Notes: generated from the sequence alone by a model not told the origin. DNA of 64,000 bases from Shimia sp965227725 (GCF_965227725.1 NZ_CBDDGH010000003.1:1-64000), one strand, 5' to 3'; numbered from the stretch's first letter, positions 1-12,433 are shown. Numbers and translations are program-made.

Positions 1-2176
<2,176 letters not shown>

Positions 2177-2706
2177 TTTGATCCAGAAAGAGAAAGACTT
2201 GCGTCCTTCGTGATCGCAAAAGCTGGCATGCTCGCAATCCTGTTTCTGAACCAAAAGTCATACTTTCCCGCTCCCTACCCTGGAACCCTCGCTGCCGATG
2301 TCGGTCGGCCCCACGAGGAGGATAAGGAACTTATGCAAGATCTCTCGATCTTGCGGGTTAGTGTACTTGACTTGGACAACTCTGTTCGTTTCAGCAGGGA
2401 TACGAAGGAGAAGACCGAGGAAACAGTCTTCAATATCGCCTCTCCAAAAGGAGACCTGACTGAGATCATCCCCGTACTTAGGGCGATCAAACAGTGTTGA
2501 TTGTTATTCTCAAAACCTCTCATCACTGAGCTGTTTTGGAACAACTTGTATCTCTCTAAACGATGTCAAAGCTTCTTGCGAAGCTGATGTCCGATTGGAC
2601 GGCTAAACACTCGCAAGTGCTTAGCGATCTAATCGAGGGTAAATGGCTTTCGTGAGCTTTGCTTGCAGCAAAACCACTGTCGCCATCACTTCCGAAGGAA
2701 GTGATT
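2177..2706 (-). other. tRNA-Ala to 23S internal transcribed spacer
   Basis: This 530-base stretch lies between tRNA-Ala and the 23S 5' end and would be part of the rRNA transcript. I see no convincing protein gene or further tRNA. It should contain the left half of the 23S processing stalk, but I could not fix its boundaries by eye. Confidence 0.7.
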
Positions 2707-2782
2707 TGGTGGAGCCTAGCGGGATCGAACCGCTGACCTCCTGAATGCAAATCAGGCGCTCTCCCAGCTGAGCTAAGGCCCC
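2707..2782 (-). tRNA. tRNA-Ala (anticodon TGC)
   Basis: The complement reads as a full cloverleaf starting GGGGCCTTAGCTCAG and ending GGCTCCACCA, with CCA encoded and anticodon TGC in CTGATTTGCATTCAG. It is 76 nucleotides long and sits in the 16S-23S spacer, the standard position in bacteria. Confidence 0.97.
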
Positions 2783-2802
2783 ATTATCATCCCGAAGGAT
2801 GG

Positions 2803-2879
<77 letters not shown>

Positions 2880-3019
2880 AGACAGGCCGGCAGGCCTGAT
2901 GTATTCCTGAAGAGATATGGGGACGGCCTGGTCCGTTTGATATAGATCGGCAAAGGTACCGATCTGTTGCTAAGTGCATCCACGAAGTGAGAAAGCGAAC
3001 TTTCCTACTTGCTAGGTGC

Positions 3020-4487
<1,468 letters not shown>

Positions 4488-4714
4488 AAACGCTGTTACC
4501 AGCGTATCCTTGACGTTCGAACCTCTGCACATCTCATCCAGGAGGCTAATCCCGGATGAACTCAAACTGTTCAATGTGCTCAGGTACCAAAGGTACCGAA
4601 AGCCACCAAACAGTGAAGCTGTTGTAAACTCTATTATCAGCCGAAGCCTAAGAGCCGATATGCAGGTGTTTGTTCATCGAAAGAACCAAACCGCCCTCAT
4701 ATCTCTTCAGTGTC

Positions 4715-4733
4715 ATCACAATGTCAAATAACG
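4715..4733 (-). promoter_or_regulatory. boxA-like antitermination element in the rRNA leader
   Basis: On the minus strand the leader contains TTATTTGACATTGTGATG about 230 bases before the 16S. It resembles the boxA element (TGCTCTTTGACA-type) found in alphaproteobacterial rRNA leaders and bound by NusB/S10. The match is by eye and partial. Confidence 0.4.
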
Positions 4734-4901
4734 TCGGAGCCCAAACAAGAACCCCAGAGACAAAACCACCAGACCGCGCCGAAAAACCTCCTAGCGCAAC
4801 CCGCTGATACTGCTCGATATTTCCAGAACTTCCCAACCCAGAGCGCCGCTCCCTGCCAGTCCGTCCCGCCGTTGTGCGCCTCAGCGCCGCCGGTGAAGGG
4901 G

Positions 4902-4930
4902 GTTCTAAGGTTATCACCCACCAGCCGCAA
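4902..4930 (-). promoter_or_regulatory. rRNA operon promoter
   Basis: On the minus strand TTGCGG (-35, 4925-4930) is followed by exactly 17 bases and TAGAAC (-10, 4902-4907). A very A/T-rich tract lies just upstream (4931-5050) and could act as an UP element. The site is about 415 bases before the 16S 5' end. No other candidate in the leader is as good. Confidence 0.6.
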
Positions 4931-5355
4931 GCGCTTTTTTCACTTTTTTCCCAAATTCAAAAACTTTCTTGCAAAAATAAACAATATCAACGACTTAACC
5001 ACACGCAACCTCACCAAAAATCCCAAAAACCATACCCAAATCCCCGCAAACCAACGTTATCCACAGAGTAACCCACAGACTCGACGAAAGACTCGCCTCA
5101 AAATGAGGACAGCGTTCCGAAACACACCACGCAACGCCAAACCCTAACGTCGGTATCGCGTCGGTTTCCCGTACGTATCGCAGAGGTGGAATAATCGGAC
5201 TGATCACACTAACGGGCGCTGAAAGGCGGAATCCGCAACGGCGTGGCTGGCACCGCGCCCACTGCCGCAAAAGATGTTTCCTTCTCCGGGACTCCCGCTA
5301 AAAGTTTCCAGTGTAAATTTCAGATCCTTGGAACGATGCGAACCGGTGAAACTAA
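4931..5355. other. rRNA operon upstream region with one DnaA box
   Basis: No gene is visible here. The part next to the promoter is A/T-rich. A perfect DnaA box, TTATCCACA, lies at 5058-5066 and a weaker related run follows. A single box does not make an origin. The rest leads into the divergent Mrr-like gene, which has only a weak ribosome binding site (ggtgaa). Confidence 0.5.
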
Positions 5356-6270
5356 ATGATACCTGACTACCAAACCCTGATGCGCCCCGTGCTAGAGTGT
5401 GCCCGCAAAGAGCCAAGAAAGATCTCGGACGTCGTCGACGATATCTCAGACCGCTTTGAGCTGAGCGCGGACGAGCGGCAGCAACTCTTGCCGAGTGGCA
5501 AACAGACAACGATTGCCAACCGAGTCCATTGGGCGCGCTCTTACCTGAAACAAGCCGGATTGGTTAAGAACATCCGCCGCGGCTGGTACGAGCTGACTGA
5601 ACGCGGAACGTTGGTCCTGGAAGATCCTTCGATTTCTTTGGACGCAAAATTTCTGGAACAGTTCGCCGAGTTTCAAGACTTCAGGTCGCGCACCAGAGAA
5701 ACGGAAGGCATAGCGCAAACCGAGACCGCAGTAGCCTCCCTGACACCAGACGAAGACCTGCAAGCAGCTCATCGGAAACTCGACAACGCTCTTGCGGCTA
5801 CCTTATTGGATGCCATGCGTTCATCCTCACCCGCGTTCTTTGAGCAGCTGATTGTAGATCTGTTCATTGCCATGGGCTACGGCGGCACGTCAGAGGACGC
5901 AGGGCGCGCCTTAGGCCAATCCGGTGACAACGGTGTAGACGGTGTCATCGATCAGGACCCTCTAGGTGTTGATCAGATCTATTTACAGGCCAAACGCTAT
6001 GGCGTGGCGAACAGTGTTGGCCCAGCAGAGATACGCGATTTCTTCGGGGCACTCAGTCTGAAGAAAGCGTCAAAGGGCATCTTTGTGACAACCTCGCAAT
6101 TCAGCAACGCGGCTCAGCAAACCGCGAAGGATTTGGGAACACGGATTGTGTTGATCAACGGCGCGCAGCTGGCCAAGTTGATGATCAAGTACAATGTTGG
6201 GTGCCGTGAAAAAGAAGTTTTGCACATCAAACAGATTGATGAAGGCTACTTCGAGGAAGTCACGACTTGA
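5356..6270 (+). CDS. Mrr-like type IV restriction endonuclease
   Basis: 304 residues. The N-terminal ~90 residues look like the Mrr winged-helix domain (IANRVHWARSYLKQAGL, then RRGWYELTERG). After a linker the C-terminal part is an Mrr_cat nuclease fold: FEQLIVDLFIAMGYGG, GQSGDNGVDGVID with the metal-binding Asp, and YLQAKRY supplying the Q-x-K of the D-QxK core. Enzymes of this kind cut DNA carrying foreign methylation. It stands alone, divergent from the rRNA promoter and convergent with the PLP-enzyme gene. No cognate methyltransferase is nearby, as expected for type IV. Its codon use is less GC-rich than the following genes, suggesting acquisition. Confidence 0.85.
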   Translation: MIPDYQTLMRPVLECARKEPRKISDVVDDISDRFELSADERQQLLPSGKQTTIANRVHWARSYLKQAGLVKNIRRGWYELTERGTLVLEDPSISLDAKFLEQFAEFQDFRSRTRETEGIAQTETAVASLTPDEDLQAAHRKLDNALAATLLDAMRSSSPAFFEQLIVDLFIAMGYGGTSEDAGRALGQSGDNGVDGVIDQDPLGVDQIYLQAKRYGVANSVGPAEIRDFFGALSLKKASKGIFVTTSQFSNAAQQTAKDLGTRIVLINGAQLAKLMIKYNVGCREKEVLHIKQIDEGYFEEVTT

Positions 6271-6300
6271 CCAACTAGTGACGTCAAGCCACGCGATACC

Positions 6301-6332
6301 GCTTGCGCTGAGATTTGATCATAAGCGCAAGC
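6301..6332. terminator. hairpin between convergent genes
   Basis: gcttgcgct (6301-6309) pairs perfectly with agcgcaagc (6324-6332). It lies just after the Mrr-like gene stop and before the stop of the convergent PLP-enzyme gene. There is no T-run, so termination is a guess. Confidence 0.35.
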
Positions 6333-6400
6333 CAATATCTCCTTACAGCAACCTTGATGGGCAGCTCGCCTATAGAGAGGATAGCCCCCCTGAGCCTCCC

Positions 6401-7729
6401 CTACCCGCCCGTCACAAAATGCACGGTGTCAAAGCTGCGGCGCCAGTCTGCGACTTCGGCAGCTACCGGTGCTCCCTGAAGGCCTTGCGCAATCAGGAAT
6501 GCGAGGCGGGGGGCGTCGGCCGAGGTCATGCCCCAGCGGACAAGCTCGGGGGTGCCGATGCGCAGGCCGTTCATGTCTCCGGCAACCTCGGCAATCGGCA
6601 GGCCGATGCCGCAGGCGAGGAACCCGGCCTTGCGCAGCTGTTTGGAGGCGGCCTGACCTCCGCCAAAGGCTGCGGCCTCTATAGCGAATTGGTGAGAGTG
6701 GGTGAACTTTGCCGGTCCATCGACAGCTGCACCTGAGAACACAGCCAGCCCCTGCCCTGCCAGCTCGCTCGCCAATGCCTGTGCCATGGCGATCATCTCT
6801 GCGGCATAGGCGGCACCGCAGTCTTTCCAATCCAGCATGGTCACCGCCAGCGCAGCGGTTTTGGCGGCGTCAAAATTGGCGGTCATGCCGGGAAAGGCGA
6901 TGGCGTCCAGACGTTGGGCGATCTCGGCATCATCGCTCACGATCAGACCACCGGCCGGGCCGCCAAGGCTTTTATAGGTGCTCATGGTCATGAGATGTGC
7001 GCCGGCCTTCAGCGGATTGGACCACGCCCGCCCTGCGATGATGCCGCATTGATGGGCCGCGTCAAACAGCAGCTTGGCCCCCACCTCATCTGCGATGCTG
7101 CGCACTTCGGCCACGGGGTGCTCAAAAAGATTGAGGCTGCCCCCGAGGGTGATCAGCCGGGGCCGCTCGGCCAGGGCCAGCGCGCGCAGCCCGTCCAGAT
7201 CGACGGTATAGCCATCGGCATTGACCGGGGCCTCTATGATGCGCAAGCCAAACAGCCCGGCACAACCAGCCATATGGTGGGTCACATGCCCGCCGATGGA
7301 AGCAGGCGGCGCAATGATGGTGTCGCCGGGTTGGCAGATCGCCATGAAGCCATAGAGGTTGGCCATGGCCCCTGACGCCACCCGCACCTCAGCAAAGCGG
7401 GCGTCAAAGACTTCGGCGCAGAGGGTGGCGGCAATGACCTCGATTTCCTCAATCGCCTCCAGCCCCATTTCATATTTGTCCCCCGGATAGCCAAGGGAGG
7501 GGCGCGAGCCGATGCCGGAGGACAGAAGCGCCTCGGCCTTGGGGTTCATGACATTGGTGGCCGGGTTGAGGTTGAAACACTCCTGCTCGTGGATCTGGCG
7601 GTTTTGCTCGGCCAGTTGTTCGATGCGCGCCAGAAGCGCGTCAGACGTGGCTGCCGTGGTCTGCTGCGCAATACGCTGCACCAAGGTTTCGCTGGTGGTG
7701 GGCACCCAATCTCTTTGTGCGAGGGTCAT
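6401..7729 (-). CDS. serine hydroxymethyltransferase-like PLP enzyme
   Basis: 442 residues. The fold-type I SHMT family is indicated by SLGYPGDKYEMG near residue 78, DAAHQCG with PLP-contacting D223 and H226, and the Schiff-base lysine K253 in STYKSLGGPAGG (housekeeping SHMT has THKTLRGPRGG). The differences around the lysine and in the N-terminal third suggest a paralogue rather than housekeeping GlyA: perhaps an alpha-methylserine hydroxymethyltransferase or another beta-hydroxy amino acid lyase. The ATG at 7729 is chosen because AGGAGAACG precedes it; the frame stays open upstream without such a site. It is divergent from a GcvA-like LysR regulator 95 bases away, which probably controls it. 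Confidence 0.75.
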   Translation of the reverse strand: MTLAQRDWVPTTSETLVQRIAQQTTAATSDALLARIEQLAEQNRQIHEQECFNLNPATNVMNPKAEALLSSGIGSRPSLGYPGDKYEMGLEAIEEIEVIAATLCAEVFDARFAEVRVASGAMANLYGFMAICQPGDTIIAPPASIGGHVTHHMAGCAGLFGLRIIEAPVNADGYTVDLDGLRALALAERPRLITLGGSLNLFEHPVAEVRSIADEVGAKLLFDAAHQCGIIAGRAWSNPLKAGAHLMTMSTYKSLGGPAGGLIVSDDAEIAQRLDAIAFPGMTANFDAAKTAALAVTMLDWKDCGAAYAAEMIAMAQALASELAGQGLAVFSGAAVDGPAKFTHSHQFAIEAAAFGGGQAASKQLRKAGFLACGIGLPIAEVAGDMNGLRIGTPELVRWGMTSADAPRLAFLIAQGLQGAPVAAEVADWRRSFDTVHFVTGG

Positions 7730-7773
7730 CGATCGTTCTCCTGTTTTGGGCAGTCTGGCCGCGCGCAGGTGAC

Positions 7774-7787
7774 TTCGCAAAACAGAA
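7774..7787. promoter_or_regulatory. possible LysR-type operator
   Basis: TTC-N8-GAA (ttcgcaaaacagaa), a dyad of the T-N11-A type used by LysR regulators, in the 95-base divergent gap between the PLP enzyme and the regulator. Found by eye and short, so chance is possible. Confidence 0.3.
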
Positions 7788-7824
7788 TTGATATTTCTTG
7801 GCGTAGAAAAACTAAGGCTAGAAG

Positions 7825-8697
7825 ATGAGTGTTGCGCCCAAACGGCCCAAGGGCCCTCCGTTAAATGCCATGCGCGCCTTTGAGGCGGCGGCGCGGCATG
7901 TGAGTTTTGTCGCTGCAGCAGAAGAGCTGAATGTGACGCCCGGGGCGATTTCGCAGCACATCAAGACATTGGAAGGCTGGGCGGGCACGCCGCTGTTTCA
8001 GCGCAATGCCCAAGGTGTGGCGCTGACAGCAGAGGGGCAAGCGCTGGTGGCGGATTTCACCGCCGCCTTTGACCAGCTTGCCGATGCGGCGCGGGCTTTG
8101 CGCAATCTCACGCCCAATCCCGATTTTCACATCGCCGCATTGCCAGCGGTCGCGCAGCTCTGGCTGCCCAAGCGGTTGCGCCAAGTGCGGGCGCAGTTTC
8201 CGGAAATCACCTTTTCGGTCACAGCCATGGAGACCCCGCCAAGCCTAGCGCGGGAGATGTTTGATCTGTCGATCTTTTTCGGGGTGCCGGATGGGGCCGC
8301 AGATCAGATTGCGGTTTGCGCCGATGCGATCCTACCGGTCTGTGCGCCGACGCTTTTGCCTGAGGCCAAAGAGGATCTGACTGCGGTGACCCATCTGCAC
8401 GACCAGACATGGGAGGGGGATTGGGCGCTTTGGGCTGCGCATAGCGGAGCCGAGGCCTCCCAAAGCAAAGGCGGGCCGCGGTTTTCCCTCTACAGTCTGG
8501 CGATGGAAGAGGCTAAGGCGGGGGCCGGCGTGCTGATGGGGCATCTCTGTCTGATCGAGGAGGCTTTGGCGTCCGGCGCGTTGGTGGCGGTTGAGGAAAC
8601 GCCCTGCCCCACAGGTCAGTCGCTGTTGATCGCGCAACCGCATCCGGCGCGGCGGCGGGCGGAAACGGCGGAGATTGTGGCTGTGTTGTCGGGCTAA
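7825..8697 (+). CDS. LysR-family transcriptional regulator (GcvA-like)
   Basis: 290 residues. The N-terminal winged helix-turn-helix is typical (LNAMRAFEAAARHVSF, then AAEELNVTPGAISQHIKTLE, residues ~14-50, ending TPLFQRNAQGVALTAEG). A LysR substrate domain follows (ALPAVAQLWLPKRL onward). The opening, with PPLNAMRAFEAAAR, is characteristic of the GcvA subgroup, which often controls amino acid metabolism. Divergence from the SHMT-like gene suggests local control. The ligand is unknown. The stop is 113 bases before the next gene, which has its own SOS box. Confidence 0.88.
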   Translation: MSVAPKRPKGPPLNAMRAFEAAARHVSFVAAAEELNVTPGAISQHIKTLEGWAGTPLFQRNAQGVALTAEGQALVADFTAAFDQLADAARALRNLTPNPDFHIAALPAVAQLWLPKRLRQVRAQFPEITFSVTAMETPPSLAREMFDLSIFFGVPDGAADQIAVCADAILPVCAPTLLPEAKEDLTAVTHLHDQTWEGDWALWAAHSGAEASQSKGGPRFSLYSLAMEEAKAGAGVLMGHLCLIEEALASGALVAVEETPCPTGQSLLIAQPHPARRRAETAEIVAVLSG

Positions 8698-8773
8698 GGG
8701 CTTCCGATCTGGATCTGGAGCGGACTGCGGGGCGGGTTTCGGGCAGGCCATTACATTTCTCGCCCTCCCAGAT

Positions 8774-8788
8774 GTTCTACTTTTGTTC
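8774..8788 (+). promoter_or_regulatory. SOS (LexA) box, GTTC-N7-GTTC
   Basis: The sequence GTTCTACTTTTGTTC matches the alphaproteobacterial LexA consensus GTTC-N7-GTTC exactly. It lies 22 bases before the ATG of the ImuA-like gene, so LexA binding would block its transcription and DNA damage would release it. Confidence 0.8.
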
Positions 8789-8809
8789 TCATTCTCTTAT
8801 ATTGGCGGC

Positions 8810-9364
8810 ATGACAGATTCTTTGCCGCCCCCTCCCCCTCTGGCCAAAGGCCGAGTGCATGAAGCCTTCGGCCCCGGCGGGCCGGTGTTTGCCTTTGTGC
8901 TCGGCCACCACTGTCGCGGGACCATCATCTGGGTGCGGGACCGCTGGCGGCGGGACCGGCTCGATCCCAACGGGTTTAAGGCGTTTATTGATCCGGCGGA
9001 GCTCTACCTCTGCAAGACCAAGGATCATGCGCAGGCCCTTGGGGTGGCGGAGGATGCGCTGCGCTCTGGCGCGGTTGCGCTGGTGGTGGTGGAACTGAGC
9101 AAGGAGGTGACCCTGACGCAGGGGCGGCGGCTGCAACTGGCCGCGCGGGAGGGCAAATGCACGGGGCTGGCGCTGATCTCTGAGGGGATGGGCAGCAATG
9201 CGGCGGAGACCCGGTGGCGGTGCAGGCCGGTGTTTGATCCCCATATCGCGGTGATGCACCAATGGGATCTGGTCAAAAACAAATCCGGCGCGCAGGGCAG
9301 CTGGCGGCTTTGGTGGGACAGCGAGGCAAAGGAGGTCCGGGTGGTGTCCCATGCCCGCGCCTGA
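8810..9364 (+). CDS. ImuA-like protein, SOS-controlled
   Basis: 184 residues. The pattern GRVHEAFGPGGPVFAF near residue 13, then VVVELSKEVTLTQGRRLQLA and GLALISEG, resembles ImuA, a RecA-related accessory factor of the ImuB/DnaE2 mutagenic translesion system. There is no Walker A, as in known ImuA proteins. The ATG at 8810 fits the SOS box immediately upstream; the frame stays open further upstream, but that would put the box inside the gene. Unusually, imuB and dnaE2 do not follow: the next gene is convergent. It may be a second, detached ImuA paralogue. Family assignment is fairly likely; function is inferred. Confidence 0.7.
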   Translation: MTDSLPPPPPLAKGRVHEAFGPGGPVFAFVLGHHCRGTIIWVRDRWRRDRLDPNGFKAFIDPAELYLCKTKDHAQALGVAEDALRSGAVALVVVELSKEVTLTQGRRLQLAAREGKCTGLALISEGMGSNAAETRWRCRPVFDPHIAVMHQWDLVKNKSGAQGSWRLWWDSEAKEVRVVSHARA

Positions 9365-9406
9365 GTGCGGGGCCGGTCACAGGCGCGGGCCTGCGACCGC
9401 CGCTGT

Positions 9407-12400
9407 TTAGCTCTCGTCCTGATCCTGCGTCTCAGACTGTTCCTGACGGCGGCTCAGCGCGCCGACATAGCCGGACACGGTCTGCAGGATGCGGAAGGCG
9501 GTTGAGGCGTCGTTTTCGACCACGGCCATAAACTCGGTTTCCCCAAGGCGCAGCATTTCCATATCGGTCTTGGCATACATATCCAGCGCGCGCTTTTCTT
9601 TGCGCAGCAGCGCCAATTCGCCCACCAGCGTGCCCGCACCGGCCTCGGCGACCTCATGGGCCTCCCCGTCCGGTGTGTGGAAACCAAGCCCGGCGGTGCC
9701 TTCAAGGATCAGATAGGCGCCGTCGGCCGGATCATCACCCTGATGGAAGACATAATCGCCCGCCTTTTCCTGATGCCACTGCGCACCAAAGGCCAGAAGG
9801 CGCATCTGGCGGCGGGACAGGCCGGCAAACATGTCGGCAGAGGTGAGCGCGCGCATCTTGCGGCGCAGGTCGGCGCTGGCGGCGTTTTCGGTGTCTTCAA
9901 TGTCCACCGCCTCGCCGTCTTTCAGGCGGCCGTGCTCCAGCTCCAGCAGCATGTCAAAGCTGTCCTGATCCTCAAACTCTTCCTCCAGAAACACCATGGT
10001 TGTGGTGGGCAGAAGACTGCGCAGGCTTTCGATGATCTTGGCCGCCTGCCCTTCCTCATAAGACGCCAGACAGCGGTTGAGGATCAGCAGGTCGGGCTTT
10101 TTGATCGCGGCGCGGCTGATCGCCAGCGGCTCGGCAAAGGCGCCGGGCAGATTGGTGCCGCCGATGCCGGTTGGCACCGCAAAGAGCAGCTCCGCCACCT
10201 CGTCTTTCACGCCCGCATCGCTGAGGATCTGGGACACGATATCGCGCAGCTGCTCGCCGCGGCCACCGGCGGAGGCCGACAGTTTGCCGTAGATCGCATT
10301 CTCCAGAACCGTCAGGCCCGGCGCGTAGCGGGTTTCATCCAGGGGCGCGAGGAAGGCGGTCATCCATTCCGCGAGCTTTTCCGCCTCATTGTGGCGCAGT
10401 TCCAGAATGGTCTGCTTCAGCTCGTCGCCAAAGCCCGGGCCGATGCGCTCTGCTGACACGGAGAACGGCAGGTTGAGCATCTGGCCCAACTCCTCACGTG
10501 CCATTTCAGAAAGCCCCACCTCGCGGCTTTTGCCGACCAGCTCCACATTGCGGGTGAAGACTTCGGCGTTCAGGCCAAGCTGCTGGAACAGCGGGTGATC
10601 CGTGCCGTCCACACCAAAGGTCTGGTTCAGCATCTCGATCACTTCCTGCGACATGCGCAGGATGCCCTCCTCAATCCCCAGCTCATGCAGCAGGTCAAGG
10701 AAGCCCATGACCTCTTCGGGGTCGGGCTCCTGAATTTCGCGCAGCGGTGTGGCAAAGAACAGGTTCGCCGCCACAGGCATGGCAGGGTTATAGGCATCCG
10801 GATCAAAACGGTAGTAGGCTTTCTCAAGCCCGGCCTTGGCCAGCGCCTCCTGAATTTTGGGACGCAGGCTGACCAGTGTTTGCGCCAGTTCCGCGTGATC
10901 CTCTTCGTTGAAGATCTGATCCAGACCGCGCCGGAAGAGCGCGTTGCCCGCGCCTGTTGCATCCATCAGCTGAACCCAGAAGCCGTGCACCGCATCCTCA
11001 TCCGCGAGATCGGCCAGATTTGGGTCCACCCAATCGGCAAAGAGGCGGTCCGTGCTGTTGCCGGTGCGGCGGCTTTCATAGGCGCGCTTGCGGTCTTCGC
11101 CCTCGCCCTGCGGATCGGGACGCTCTGAAAGCGGGGCGCGTTTGAGCGGCATCATCACGTTGTCGCCAAAGGTGCCTTCAAACACATAGGGCGACGGATC
11201 GGCATAGCCGATGCGGGAGGCGATCACACGCTGGTGCAGATCGCTGAGCTTTTGCCCGCCAATAGAAAGGCTGCCGCTCATCGGCAGGATTTCCCGAGTG
11301 AAAAGCTCCGCCAGCGCGCGGCGTTCTTCGGCGTCCTGAGACCGAATGCCCATCACCGTGCCCTGCGGCACGGTGGCGGTGATGTTTTCCAGCACGGTGT
11401 CGCCATCGTGGTCGCGCACATAGACCTTATCCAGCGCAATCGCACCGGTCAGGCGTGGGATCTCTTCAGGCTCGCCCTCAATCAGCGCTTCATCGACCAT
11501 GCCGCTTGGGTCAAAACGGTCACCGATCAGATGCCAGCGAAGGGACAGATCCGCCACGCGGTTGTAGTAGTTCAGCAGCTCTTTCCAAGGGGAGGACAGG
11601 TCTTTGTAGGCGGCCAAGGCAGCCACAAGCGCGCCAAGGGTCACCTGCCCCCGGATCACCAGAAGACCACCAACGAGGTAGAAGAAAAACGGCGTCAGCT
11701 GGGTGATGAAGTTGTTGAGGAACTTCATGAAGAATTTCTTCTTGTAGATCGACAGGCGGATCAGGAAGAGCGTGCCCAGGCGGCGTGTGGTCTGCGCCAT
11801 GCGGAAGCGCCAGCCACCATTCACGCGCAGCTCCGGCGCACCCGCCGCCGTTTCGCCGATCTCTGCCGCCAGCTTGCGCACCTGTTGGATGCGGTCCTTG
11901 TTCAGCAGGTTGATCTGGCGCTGCAGCTTGGGAATGAGCCAGGCCTGTACGGGGATGAGCGCAATCGCGGCAAAGCCGAACCAGATATTTTGCAAGAACA
12001 GGAAGGTCAGAATGGTGATCATCTGCCCCGCCTGCATCACCGGCAGGCTGATGGCATCGCCCATCATGCCGCCCAGCGGCTCGGATTCTGCGGTGATCAT
12101 CGACACCAGCTCGCCCTGTGAGGTGCGCCGCAGGTAGGGCTGCGGAAAGCGCGTGATGCGCGAGATCAGCGTGAAGCGGTAGCGGCGCAGCATGCGCTCA
12201 GAGAGCACACCTTTCATGGTGTTGATGCGCATTTTCATCAGGCCGTGAAACAGCACCGAGAGCAGGAACAGGAGGCTGAGCATGATCAGGAAGTTTTCCT
12301 GTGTCATCTCAAAATCGAGCACGTCGATGAAATCCTGATCCGCGTCAATCGCGTCGTTGATGATCCGCTTGGGCAGCTCCAGCGTCAGGAACTGCAGAGG

Positions 12401-12433
12401 AAACAAACAGGCCGTCAGCGCCAGAAGCACCAT
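9407..12433 (-). CDS. degenerate ABC-transporter-like protein with C-terminal cNMP-binding domain
   Basis: 1008 residues from the first ATG. Residues ~1-290 are an ABC exporter membrane domain (SERMLRRYRFTLISRI, QGELVSMITAESEPLG). A nucleotide-binding-domain-like region follows, but its motifs have decayed. The Walker A position reads GIRSQDAEERRAL with no GKS/T. The Q-loop glutamine is lost (GYADPSPYVFEG). The signature reads LPGAFAEPLAISRA. Walker B reads DLLILNRCLASYEE without the DE pair. About 280 extra residues are inserted between the Q-loop and signature regions. Residues ~868-990 form a cyclic-nucleotide-binding domain (FHQGDDPADGAYLILEG, GELALLRKEKRAL). ATP-driven transport is therefore unlikely; a regulatory membrane protein is my inference. 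The frame stays open 17 codons upstream with plausible N-terminal sequence (see findings). Confidence 0.8.
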   Translation of the reverse strand: MVLLALTACLFPLQFLTLELPKRIINDAIDADQDFIDVLDFEMTQENFLIMLSLLFLLSVLFHGLMKMRINTMKGVLSERMLRRYRFTLISRITRFPQPYLRRTSQGELVSMITAESEPLGGMMGDAISLPVMQAGQMITILTFLFLQNIWFGFAAIALIPVQAWLIPKLQRQINLLNKDRIQQVRKLAAEIGETAAGAPELRVNGGWRFRMAQTTRRLGTLFLIRLSIYKKKFFMKFLNNFITQLTPFFFYLVGGLLVIRGQVTLGALVAALAAYKDLSSPWKELLNYYNRVADLSLRWHLIGDRFDPSGMVDEALIEGEPEEIPRLTGAIALDKVYVRDHDGDTVLENITATVPQGTVMGIRSQDAEERRALAELFTREILPMSGSLSIGGQKLSDLHQRVIASRIGYADPSPYVFEGTFGDNVMMPLKRAPLSERPDPQGEGEDRKRAYESRRTGNSTDRLFADWVDPNLADLADEDAVHGFWVQLMDATGAGNALFRRGLDQIFNEEDHAELAQTLVSLRPKIQEALAKAGLEKAYYRFDPDAYNPAMPVAANLFFATPLREIQEPDPEEVMGFLDLLHELGIEEGILRMSQEVIEMLNQTFGVDGTDHPLFQQLGLNAEVFTRNVELVGKSREVGLSEMAREELGQMLNLPFSVSAERIGPGFGDELKQTILELRHNEAEKLAEWMTAFLAPLDETRYAPGLTVLENAIYGKLSASAGGRGEQLRDIVSQILSDAGVKDEVAELLFAVPTGIGGTNLPGAFAEPLAISRAAIKKPDLLILNRCLASYEEGQAAKIIESLRSLLPTTTMVFLEEEFEDQDSFDMLLELEHGRLKDGEAVDIEDTENAASADLRRKMRALTSADMFAGLSRRQMRLLAFGAQWHQEKAGDYVFHQGDDPADGAYLILEGTAGLGFHTPDGEAHEVAEAGAGTLVGELALLRKEKRALDMYAKTDMEMLRLGETEFMAVVENDASTAFRILQTVSGYVGALSRRQEQSETQDQDES

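Noticed and set aside
4931..5355. Replication origin suggested by a DnaA box and A/T-rich DNA
   Set aside because: Only one perfect box, no dnaA, dnaN or other origin markers nearby; the A/T tract is explained by the rRNA promoter.
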